5,360 bases of DNA from Gemmatimonadota bacterium (GTDB lineage Bacteria > Gemmatimonadota > Gemmatimonadetes > Gemmatimonadales > GWC2-71-9), in NCBI GenBank assembly GCA_003221075.1, contig QHUF01000102.1, positions 1-5,360 on the forward strand, read 5' to 3'. This document shows, piece by piece, positions 1-5,051 of the stretch (positions within the stretch are counted from its first letter, which is position 1; every line of letters begins with the position of its first letter). The notes beneath the pieces were generated by a model. The model saw only the letters and a list, made by a program, of their open reading frames with translations. It was not told the origin of the DNA and did no database searches. Made by a program: the position numbers and the translations under genes.

Positions 1-296
1 TCGTAGATCGGCACGATCATCACCATCTCGTGCTTCTTGGCGAGCTTCTGCATGCGCTCGATCGTGGGACCCGGGATCGGCTCGGCGATGTCGCACCACT
101 TGGCGTCCTGGCTGGGGCAGAAGTAGGGCCCGTTGAAGACTTCCTGCAGGCAGAGGATTTGCACGCCCCGCTTGCCTGCTTCCTCTATATAAGGAAGGTG
201 CTTCTCCTCCATCGCATTGCTGATCTTCGCGACTGGGGCGTTGGGATCGTTGATCGGATTCGACATCTGGATGAGGCCGCCGACGACTTTTCGCAT
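1..296 (-). CDS. Nitrilase-superfamily amidohydrolase, probable beta-ureidopropionase (N-terminal part)
   Basis: The reading frame starts at ATG 296-294 and runs off the left edge after 98 codons, so the C-terminal part, including the expected catalytic Lys and Cys, is not visible. The residues seen match the start of nitrilase/CN-hydrolase proteins of the beta-ureidopropionase branch. They include GLIQMSNPIND at 7-17, a helix ending HLPYIEEAGKRG at 33-44, and ILCLQEVFNGPYFCP at 47-61, where E52 is the expected first residue of the Glu-Lys-Cys triad. Known members hydrolyse N-carbamoyl-beta-alanine or N-carbamoyl-beta-aminoisobutyrate to the beta-amino acid, CO2 and ammonia in the cytosol, the last step of reductive pyrimidine degradation. 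The ATG overlaps the mmsA stop by one base (TGATG) and has a GAGGTGG Shine-Dalgarno site, so the two genes are probably co-transcribed and translationally coupled. That neighbour favours a pyrimidine or beta-amino-acid role. Another carbamoyl-amide hydrolase, for example one acting in polyamine breakdown, is possible. Confidence 0.88.
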   Translation of the reverse strand, partial: MRKVVGGLIQMSNPINDPNAPVAKISNAMEEKHLPYIEEAGKRGVQILCLQEVFNGPYFCPSQDAKWCDIAEPIPGPTIERMQKLAKKHEMVMIVPIY

Positions 297-1741
297 CACC
301 ACCTCGAGATCACGACTTTTTTGTCGGTATAGAACTCGATCGAGTCCTGCCCGTGTGCCTTCAGGTCCCCAAAGAAGGATCCCTTAGTTCCCCCAAATGG
401 GAAGAACGCCATCGGGGCCGCCACCCCGATGTTCACACCGATCATGCTGACGCCGACGCGATAGCGGAACTCGCGCGCGGCCTTGCCGCTCTGGGTGAAA
501 ATCGACGTCGCGTTGGCAAACCCGGAGCGATGCACCATCTCGATCCCCTCGTCCAGGTTGCCGACATGGCTCACGGACGCCACGGGACCGAAGATCTCTT
601 CTCTGCCGATCGTCATGTCGGGCTGCACGCCATCGAAGACGGTGGGGCCGACAAAGTGGCCGCGCGGATGCTTCTCGACCTTGCTCGCGCGGCCGTCGAG
701 TAAGAGCGTCGCGCCGTCCTTGCGCCCCGCCTCCACGTACGACAGCACTTTTTCCTTGTGCTTCGCCGACACGACGGGCCCCATGCTCACGCCGGGCTCC
801 AGGCCATAACCGAGGCGCAGATCCTTCGCCGCGCTCAGGAGCCGCTCGCGGAAGGGCTCGTACGCCTTTCCGGCGGCGACCACAACGCTCCCCGCGAGAC
901 AGCGCTGGCCGGCGCAGCCGAACAGCGACTCGCTGATGTTCGCCACGGCGCGGTCCATGTCGGCGTCGGGCATCACGATGACGTGATTCTTCGCGCCCCC
1001 CAGCGCTTGCACCCGCTTGCCGTACTTGGCGGCTTCCTGGTAGACGTATTTCGCAACAGGCGAGGACCCGACGAAGGAGATGCCGGTGATCCCCGGATGC
1101 GCGAGCAGCGCGTTGACCGCGTCCTTCCCTCCATGCACCAGGTTGAGCACGCCTGGCGGGATGCCGGCCTCGTGCGCCAGCTCGATGATGCGCGTCGGCG
1201 AAAACGGCACCTGCTCGCTCGGCTTAAGAATGAACGTGTTGCCGGTGGCGATCGCGTAGGGCCAGAACCAGCACGGCACCATCGCCGGAAAATTGAACGG
1301 CGTGATCGCCGCGAAGACGCCGAGCGGTTGGCGAACGTATTCGCAGTCGATGCCGGCGGCGACGTCTTCGAGTGTCTTGCCCATCATCAGAGATGGGATG
1401 CCGCAGGCGTGCTCGATGTTTTCGATGCCGCGGCGCACCGACCCTTTCGCCTCGTCCAGCGTCTTGCCGTTCTCGCGCGTCACGGTCGCCGCAAGATCGT
1501 CGAACTGTTGCTCGATCAGGTGTTTGAGCTTGAAGAGGTAGCGGGCCCGGACCACCGGCGGGACTTCTCGCCACTTGAGGAAGGCACCCTGCGCCGCAGC
1601 GACGGCTTCGGTCACCGCGCGCGTGCCCGAGAGCGGCACCTTGCCAAGTGTCTCGCCGGTCGCCGGGTTCGTGAGCTCGAGGTAATCGACACTACCGGGG
1701 GCGATCCACTCGCCCCCGATGTAGTTGCGGAGGGTTTTCAT
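296..1741 (-). CDS. mmsA: Methylmalonate/malonate-semialdehyde dehydrogenase (CoA-acylating)
   Basis: This is a complete 481-residue member of the aldehyde dehydrogenase superfamily, in the MmsA/IolA branch. Enzymes of this branch turn methylmalonate semialdehyde or malonate semialdehyde, NAD+ and CoA into propionyl-CoA or acetyl-CoA plus CO2 and NADH. Visible signatures are RGIENIEHACGIPSLMMG (104-121, with one of the arginines thought to hold the substrate carboxylate), PFNFPAMVPCW (148-158, oxyanion Asn150), ILKPSEQVP (171-179, NAD+ binding), LGGAKNHVIVMPDAD (247-261) and GCAGQRCLAGS (275-285) with nucleophile Cys281 and the adjacent Arg280. The usual ALDH general-base Glu before LGG is Ala246, as expected for this CoA-dependent family. 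EEIFGP (381-386), PMAFFPFGGTKGSFFG (443-458) and DSIEFYTDKK (466-475) complete the fold. It follows aceA after 70 bp, where a promoter is predicted, and overlaps the next gene by one base. It is probably cytosolic and tetrameric, linking beta-alanine, beta-aminoisobutyrate or valine breakdown to central metabolism. Confidence 0.95.
   Translation of the reverse strand: MKTLRNYIGGEWIAPGSVDYLELTNPATGETLGKVPLSGTRAVTEAVAAAQGAFLKWREVPPVVRARYLFKLKHLIEQQFDDLAATVTRENGKTLDEAKGSVRRGIENIEHACGIPSLMMGKTLEDVAAGIDCEYVRQPLGVFAAITPFNFPAMVPCWFWPYAIATGNTFILKPSEQVPFSPTRIIELAHEAGIPPGVLNLVHGGKDAVNALLAHPGITGISFVGSSPVAKYVYQEAAKYGKRVQALGGAKNHVIVMPDADMDRAVANISESLFGCAGQRCLAGSVVVAAGKAYEPFRERLLSAAKDLRLGYGLEPGVSMGPVVSAKHKEKVLSYVEAGRKDGATLLLDGRASKVEKHPRGHFVGPTVFDGVQPDMTIGREEIFGPVASVSHVGNLDEGIEMVHRSGFANATSIFTQSGKAAREFRYRVGVSMIGVNIGVAAPMAFFPFGGTKGSFFGDLKAHGQDSIEFYTDKKVVISRW
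299..305 (-). promoter_or_regulatory. Shine-Dalgarno site of the nitrilase-family gene
   Basis: GAGGTGG lies inside the last codons of mmsA. Its GAGG core is 5 nt before the ATG at 296-294. With the TGATG stop/start overlap it fixes the start of the nitrilase-family gene and suggests re-initiation by ribosomes finishing mmsA. Confidence 0.6.
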
Positions 1742-1747
1742 ACCCGT

Positions 1748-1775
1748 AGCCTAGGGACGGCTCGGGCCTTGTCAA
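1748..1775 (-). promoter_or_regulatory. Predicted sigma-70-type promoter of mmsA, leaderless layout
   Basis: On the minus strand the aceA-mmsA gap holds a perfect -35 hexamer TTGACA (1775-1770), a 16-bp spacer and TAGGCT (1753-1748). The latter fits only the loose TAnnnT form of the -10 element. Six bases separate it from the mmsA ATG at 1741, so transcription would begin at or within a base or two of the A of the ATG. No GGAG-type Shine-Dalgarno site is present; the only candidate is a weak AGG eight bases upstream. The promoter would let mmsA and the nitrilase-family gene be expressed independently of aceBA. The exact TTGACA is the strongest part of the case and the weak -10 the main doubt. 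Confidence 0.5.
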
Positions 1776-1811
1776 CTGACGAAGGAGACGGGCCTCACGG
1801 ACAGTGATCGG

Positions 1812-3095
1812 TCAACGTCTGACGAACTGCTCCTGCTCCGTCGAGCCTTCCAGCGCGACGGTCGAGCTGCGGCCGCCGTGCACGATCTGCGTGATTTCGT
1901 CGAAGTAACCGACGCCCACAAATTCCTGATGCTTCACGGCCTCGTAGCCTTCCCGCTCCACGGCGAATTCCTGCGATTGCAGGTCGGCGTACGCCGCCAT
2001 GCCGCGCTCTTTGTAGTCCCGTGCCAGGTTAAACATCGCGTGATTCAACGCGTGGAACCCTGAGAGCGTGACGAACTGGAATTTGTAGCCCATCGCGCCC
2101 AGCTCCTTCTGGAAGGAGGCGAGCTGCGCTTCGTTCAGATGGCGCTTCCAGTTGAACGACGGCGAGCAATTGTACGCGAGCAGCTTTCCCGGATACTCCT
2201 TGTGGATCGCCTCGGCGAATTGCTTCGCTTCGGCGAGATCGGGCTTCGCCGTCTCGAACCAGAGCATGTCGGCGTAGGGCGCGTACGCGCGGGCGCGCGC
2301 GATCGCCGCCTCCACGCCATCCTTGATCATGAAGAAGCCTTCGGGCGAGCGCGCGCCGGTGCACCAGCGGCGATCGTACTCGTCGATGTCGCTCGTCAAC
2401 AGGCCGGCGCTGTTCGCGTCGGTGCGCGCGATCAGGATCGTCTCGACGCCGCACACGTCGGCGGCAAGCCGCGCCGCGATCAGTTTGGCGATGAACTCGC
2501 TCGTGGGCACGAGCACCTTCCCGCCCAGATGCCCGCACTTCTTGACCGAGGAGAGCTGGTCCTCGAAGTGCACGCCGGCCGCGCCGGCGCAAATCATGAG
2601 CTTCATCAGCTCGTAGGCGTTGAGCACGCCCCCGAATCCCGCCTCGGCATCCGCGACCAGCGGCACATACCAATGCATCGACTGATCGCCGTTCATGTGG
2701 TGGATTTCGTCGGCCCGGCGCAACGCATTCTGGATGCGCACCAGGAGGTTCGGGACGCTGTCGGAGGGGTAGAGACTCTGGTCGGGGTAAGTCGTCATCG
2801 CGCAGTTGGCGTCGGCCGCCACTTGCCAACCACTGATGTAGATCGCTTTCAGACCGGCCCGTACTTCCTGTACCGCCTGGTTCCCGGTGAGCGCCGAGAG
2901 CACCGCGACGTAGGGCTCTTCGCGCAGCAACCACCAGAGTCGCGCGGCGCCGTGGCTCGCGAGCGTGTGCTCGAGCGGGAGCGTCCCGCGCAGGCGGTAG
3001 ACGTCGTCCGGGGTGTACGGACGCGTGATTCCCTGCCACCGTTGGCCCGTCCGCCAGCGCCGATCCAGCTCGTATACAAATGAGTCTTTGTTCAT
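1812..3095 (-). CDS. aceA: Isocitrate lyase
   Basis: The gene encodes 427 residues, close to the usual ~430 of bacterial isocitrate lyases, and splits isocitrate into glyoxylate and succinate in the glyoxylate shunt. Diagnostic stretches are WQGITRPYTPDDV (20-32), SGWQVAADANCA (88-99), YPDQSLYPSDSVP (103-115), VADAEAGFGGVLNAYELMK (147-165, with the Mg2+-binding acidic residues), HFEDQLSSVKKCGHLGGK (176-193, catalytic Cys187 in KKCGH), NCSPSFNW (309-316) and the terminal GSTEQEQF. The short insert before VADAEAG and the FHALNHAMFNLA stretch resemble the shorter forms found in actinobacteria more than the E. coli enzyme. ATG 3095-3093 was chosen because it lies 5 bp after the aceB stop, has a GGAG site 8 bp upstream and gives the conserved N-terminus. 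The same frame stays open upstream only as an out-of-frame shadow of aceB. The 5-bp spacing indicates co-transcription with aceB. No aceK follows. Confidence 0.97.
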   Translation of the reverse strand: MNKDSFVYELDRRWRTGQRWQGITRPYTPDDVYRLRGTLPLEHTLASHGAARLWWLLREEPYVAVLSALTGNQAVQEVRAGLKAIYISGWQVAADANCAMTTYPDQSLYPSDSVPNLLVRIQNALRRADEIHHMNGDQSMHWYVPLVADAEAGFGGVLNAYELMKLMICAGAAGVHFEDQLSSVKKCGHLGGKVLVPTSEFIAKLIAARLAADVCGVETILIARTDANSAGLLTSDIDEYDRRWCTGARSPEGFFMIKDGVEAAIARARAYAPYADMLWFETAKPDLAEAKQFAEAIHKEYPGKLLAYNCSPSFNWKRHLNEAQLASFQKELGAMGYKFQFVTLSGFHALNHAMFNLARDYKERGMAAYADLQSQEFAVEREGYEAVKHQEFVGVGYFDEITQIVHGGRSSTVALEGSTEQEQFVRR

Positions 3096-3100
3096 GCTCT

Positions 3101-4681
3101 TTACTCCAGATGCTCGTAGGCGAGCAGGGTGAGGAACTCCGGGAATTCGGCGCCGGTCATCAGCTGAGCAAACACCTCGGCGGCGAGCTCGAACTTGCCG
3201 CCTTTCAGGTGCCGCTCCTCCATTTCTTGAGCGATGATCGATTCGACCAGGTCTCGCGTCACGGCCCGCCCGTCGGAGAGACGCGCTCCGTGACGGACCC
3301 ACTGCCACACCTGCGACCGCGAAATCTCTGCGGTCGCGGCGTCTTCCATGAGATTGTAGATCGGCACGCAGCCGACCCCGCGCAGCCACGACTCGAGGTA
3401 TTGAATCCCGATGTCCACGTTGGTGCGGAGACCCGTTTCGGTGATCTCTCCATCGGGGACGGTGAGCATATCCGCTGCCGTCACGCGCACGTCGTCCCGC
3501 GCGACGTGGAGCTGATTCGGACCGGGCATCGACGCGTCGAACACCTGCGCCGCGACCGGCACCAGCCCCGGGTGCGCCACCCAGGTGCCGTCGTGCCCGG
3601 CGCGGACTTCGCGCAGCTTGTCCTGCCGGACCTTCTCGAGCGCGGCCTCGTTCGCCGCCGGGTCGTGCTTGATGGGGATCTGCGCCGCCATGCCGCCCAT
3701 CGCGTGGGCGCGGCGGCGGTGACAGGTCTGAATCAGCAGATCGACGTACGACTTGAGGAAATGCCGGTCCATCGTCACGCGCGCGCGGTCGGGAAGGACG
3801 CAGTCGGACCGGTTTCTGAACTTCTTGATGAAGCTGAAGATGTAGTCCCAGCGCCCGCAGTTCAGGCCGGCGGAGTGGTCCTTCAACTCGTAGAGGATCT
3901 CGTCCATCTCGAACGCGGCGAGGATCGTTTCGATCAGGACCGTCGCGCGGATCGTGCCGCGAGGGATGCCGAGCTCGTCCTGCGCGAGGTTGAGGACGTC
4001 GTTCCAGAGGCGGGCCTCGAGGTGGCTCTCCAGCTTGGGCAGGTAGAAGTAAGGCCCTGTGCCCTTCGCAATGAGGGCCGCCGCGTTGTGAAAGAAGAAC
4101 AGCCCGAAATCAAAGAGGGATGCGGAGATCGGGCGTCCGTCCACGGTCACGTGCTTCTCGTCGAGATGCCAGCCGCGCGGCCGCACCATGAGGGTTGCGG
4201 GGCTGGGGCCGAGGGCATAGGGCTTTCCTTCTGGACTCGCATACGAGATCGTCCCTGCGACCGCGTCGCGCAGATTGATCTGGCCTTCGATCGTGGCGCG
4301 CCACGTCGGCGCATGGGAGTCCTCGAAGTCGGCCATGTAGACCTGGGCGCCGGAGTTCAGCGCGTTGATGACCATCTTGCGGTCCACGGGGCCGGTGATC
4401 TCGACGCGGCGGTCCAGCAGGTCGGCGGGAATCGGCGCGACGGTCCAGTCCGCCTCGCGCACCGAACGCGTCTCCGGCAGGAAGTCGGGCCGCTCGCCGG
4501 CGTCGAGGCGTCGCTGGCGCGCCACGCGGTGCGCGAGCAGCTCCTGGCGGCGCAGCTCACTCGCCCGCGCCAGAGTCGTAAGGAAGCGCCGCGCCTCGGT
4601 CGTCAGGATCTCCCCAAACCCCGGCTCCAACGGCGCGTGCACTTCGAGTCCGGCGCCCGACCTGGTTCGAGCAGTGGTCAT
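3101..4681 (-). CDS. aceB: Malate synthase A
   Basis: This is a complete 526-residue protein, against 533 in E. coli AceB, aligning from near the N-terminus to the end. It condenses glyoxylate and acetyl-CoA to malate and CoA in the cytosol. Visible family blocks are RRVEITGPVDRKMVINALNS (91-110), MADFEDSHAPTW (116-127), GQINLRDAVAGTISY (133-147), MVRPRGWHLDEKHV (165-178, with R167 matching catalytic Arg166 of E. coli), KGTGPYFYLPK (206-216), LIETILAAFEMDEIL (249-263) and GLNCGRWDYIFSFIK (272-286). E251 and D279 are the likely Mg2+ ligands. AMGGMAAQIP (327-336), HDGTWVAHPGL (363-373) and VPIYNLMEDAATAEISR (439-455, with D447 as the proposed proton donor) follow. ATG 4681-4679 was chosen because homology begins shortly after it and a -10-like hexamer sits just upstream. 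The frame is open back to a GTG at 4795, but that stretch is unlike malate synthase. It is the first gene of an aceB-aceA unit. Confidence 0.96.
   Translation of the reverse strand: MTTARTRSGAGLEVHAPLEPGFGEILTTEARRFLTTLARASELRRQELLAHRVARQRRLDAGERPDFLPETRSVREADWTVAPIPADLLDRRVEITGPVDRKMVINALNSGAQVYMADFEDSHAPTWRATIEGQINLRDAVAGTISYASPEGKPYALGPSPATLMVRPRGWHLDEKHVTVDGRPISASLFDFGLFFFHNAAALIAKGTGPYFYLPKLESHLEARLWNDVLNLAQDELGIPRGTIRATVLIETILAAFEMDEILYELKDHSAGLNCGRWDYIFSFIKKFRNRSDCVLPDRARVTMDRHFLKSYVDLLIQTCHRRRAHAMGGMAAQIPIKHDPAANEAALEKVRQDKLREVRAGHDGTWVAHPGLVPVAAQVFDASMPGPNQLHVARDDVRVTAADMLTVPDGEITETGLRTNVDIGIQYLESWLRGVGCVPIYNLMEDAATAEISRSQVWQWVRHGARLSDGRAVTRDLVESIIAQEMEERHLKGGKFELAAEVFAQLMTGAEFPEFLTLLAYEHLE
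3104..3107 (-). promoter_or_regulatory. Shine-Dalgarno site of aceA inside the end of aceB
   Basis: GGAG (3107-3104 on the minus strand) is formed by the last aceB codons, with the TAA stop directly after it, and sits 8 nt before the aceA ATG. It fixes the aceA start and implies translational coupling of the two glyoxylate-shunt enzymes. Confidence 0.65.
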
Positions 4682-4688
4682 GATCGGC

Positions 4689-4694
4689 AATGTA
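4689..4694 (-). promoter_or_regulatory. Candidate -10 element of aceB, leaderless layout
   Basis: TACATT (4694-4689 on the minus strand) fits TAnnnT and matches TATAAT at four of six positions. It lies 7 bp before the aceB ATG, so the transcript would start at or next to the start codon. No Shine-Dalgarno site is usable: the nearest GGGAG is 16 nt away. No convincing -35 hexamer is seen at the right distance, so an activator may be needed. The presumed spacer (4695-4711) contains a CCGCTGCGG element. Confidence 0.42.
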
Positions 4695-4700
4695 GCGCTC

Positions 4701-4709
4701 CCGCTGCGG
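4701..4709. promoter_or_regulatory. CCGCTGCGG element in the aceB promoter spacer
   Basis: The nine bases CCGCTGCGG form an odd palindrome (CCGC-N-GCGG). They lie between the presumed -10 and -35 positions of aceB and recur exactly at 4829-4837, in the right arm of the large palindrome 128 bp away. This position would suit a repressor or DNA-bending regulator. GC-rich short repeats arise by chance, so this remains a candidate operator only. Confidence 0.25.
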
Positions 4710-4745
4710 CCAAGTGCCCGGGAAAGAAGCGGGGCGAGCCGGGAT

Positions 4746-4765
4746 GCTGCGCGATGACACGCAGC
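4746..4765. repeat. Inverted repeat GCTGCG/CGCAGC
   Basis: GCTGCG (4746-4751) and CGCAGC (4760-4765) are perfect inverted copies separated by 8 nt. They share the hexamer core of the 4701-4709 and 4810-4837 elements. They could form a small hairpin or a two-half-site operator upstream of aceB. Confidence 0.35.
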
Positions 4766-4809
4766 CGTTCCCCACCCGCCCCTACTGCCCTCCACATTGG
4801 TGAGGGGGT

Positions 4810-4837
4810 CCGCAGCGACCGTGCACGACCGCTGCGG
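4810..4837. repeat. 28-bp near-perfect palindrome
   Basis: Outer arms CCGCAGCG (4810-4817) and CGCTGCGG (4830-4837) are perfect reverse complements. The centre CGTGCACG (4820-4827) is itself an 8-bp perfect palindrome on the same axis. Only the two AC dinucleotides between arms and centre break the symmetry, so 24 of 28 positions are dyad-symmetric. It lies about 130 bp upstream of the aceB start and about 215 bp upstream of the divergent gene. It may be a binding site for a dimeric or tetrameric regulator, or the first hairpin of a structured RNA together with the next element. Confidence 0.6.
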
Positions 4838-4838
4838 C

Positions 4839-4888
4839 AGTCGGCGCGGTGCCAGCGGACTACCTGGCTCCGCCTTTGCCGACTTTTT
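4839..4888 (+). terminator. Long hairpin with T tract: candidate intrinsic terminator or structured RNA end
   Basis: Three stacked helices can form: AGTCGGC (4839-4845) with GCCGACT (4878-4884), GCGG (4846-4849) with CCGC (4870-4873), and GCCAG (4851-4855) with CTGGC (4864-4868). There is one T-T mismatch (4850/4869), a 4-nt bulge CTTT (4874-4877) and an 8-nt loop (4856-4863), giving 16 base pairs in 46 nt. The stem ends in a run of five T (4884-4888), so on the plus strand it resembles a rho-independent terminator; the minus strand has no U tract on its 3' side. No plus-strand gene ends just before it, so it may close an unannotated small RNA, act as an attenuator in a long leader of the downstream gene, or stop antisense transcription leaving the aceB side. 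The bulge makes a simple terminator less certain. Confidence 0.42.
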
Positions 4889-5022
4889 CCCCCGACATCC
4901 GCGTGCTGCTTCCGCCGGCTAGTGTGTTGCAACCCTCATGCCATGCGCACCGCTGAGGAGTCCCCCAAGACCAGTCGTTTTGAAGCACGGTCACGGGCAC
5001 GATGCGCAGTGCGCGCACCCGG

Positions 5023-5039
5023 TGCCACATTCTGTGGCA
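5023..5039. promoter_or_regulatory. Perfect 17-bp palindrome, candidate operator of the xanthine dehydrogenase-type gene
   Basis: TGCCACA (5023-5029) and TGTGGCA (5033-5039) are perfect inverted repeats around TTC. The right arm overlaps the presumed -10 hexamer by two bases and ends 12 bp before the ATG. A dimeric repressor bound here would block RNA polymerase. The motif was not matched to a named regulator, so the protein and ligand are unknown; a purine-related ligand would be the obvious guess. Confidence 0.45.
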
Positions 5040-5043
5040 TTAT
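5038..5043 (+). promoter_or_regulatory. Candidate -10 element of the xanthine dehydrogenase-type gene
   Basis: CATTAT matches TATAAT at four of six positions in an AT-richer patch and lies 8 bp before the ATG at 5052. Transcription would begin about 0-3 bases before the start codon. No Shine-Dalgarno site is present upstream of the ATG, and no clear -35 hexamer is seen 16-18 bp upstream. Confidence 0.35.
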
Positions 5044-5051
5044 TACCGCAC

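Larger units (their letters stand above)
4682..5051. other. Divergent intergenic region between aceB and the xanthine dehydrogenase-type gene
   Basis: No convincing gene was found in these 370 bp. The region separates genes read outward on both sides, so it should hold both promoters and their control sites. It contains, left to right: the aceB -10 element; a CCGCTGCGG site (4701-4709); a 6-bp inverted repeat GCTGCG/CGCAGC with an 8-nt loop (4746-4765); a 28-bp near-palindrome (4810-4837); a long hairpin with a plus-strand T tract (4839-4888); the small palindromes GTTGCAAC (4926-4933) and GCGCA-G-TGCGC (5004-5014); and a 17-bp palindrome (5023-5039) beside the second promoter. Short minus-strand reading frames here show no domain and look like chance openings in GC-rich DNA. 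Confidence 0.8.

Noticed and set aside
317..322. A6 run in mmsA (minus strand) as a slippery frameshift site
   Set aside because: AAAAAAG is not in the zero-frame slippery phase, it encodes the conserved DKKV near the C-terminus, and the normal stop overlaps the next start codon as expected.
758..1807. 349-codon plus-strand open frame opposite mmsA
   Set aside because: It lies antisense to a clearly conserved dehydrogenase; its Arg/His/Asp-rich composition is typical of complementary-strand openings in GC-rich genes and no domain is recognisable.
2029..3039. 336-codon minus-strand frame overlapping aceA in another frame
   Set aside because: It is very Arg-rich with no domain; the aceA frame is unambiguous from KKCGH and other motifs.
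2139..3083. 314-codon plus-strand open frame opposite aceA
   Set aside because: It is antisense to isocitrate lyase with the same shadow composition and no motif.
3096..3389. Upstream extension of the aceA frame by 98 codons
   Set aside because: It overlaps aceB out of frame and is Arg-rich and unlike isocitrate lyase; ATG 3095 has a Shine-Dalgarno site and the conserved N-terminus.
4660..4680. GGTTCGA resembling a tRNA T-loop
   Set aside because: No matching T-stem, acceptor or anticodon arms are found around it; it lies in the first codons of aceB.
4682..4795. Upstream extension of aceB to GTG 4795 (38 codons)
   Set aside because: It has no similarity to malate synthase N-termini; ATG 4681 gives the family length and has a -10-like element just upstream.
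4678..4932. 84-codon minus-strand open frame in the intergenic region
   Set aside because: It is low-complexity and Arg/Ser-rich, runs through both hairpins, overlaps the aceB start and has no recognisable domain.
5035..5050. Sigma-54-like pattern (TGGCAT, then GC with GG-N10-GC spacing)
   Set aside because: The spacing fits, but transcription would start near 5060, after the ATG, with no suitable later start before the conserved VGRSVPRRE segment; the -12 half (CCGCA) is also imperfect.
4938..5051. In-frame ATG at 4938 as start of the xanthine dehydrogenase-type gene
   Set aside because: It would add 38 His/Pro-rich residues with lower third-position GC than the body of the gene and would place the 17-bp palindrome inside coding sequence; ATG 5052 suits the family better.
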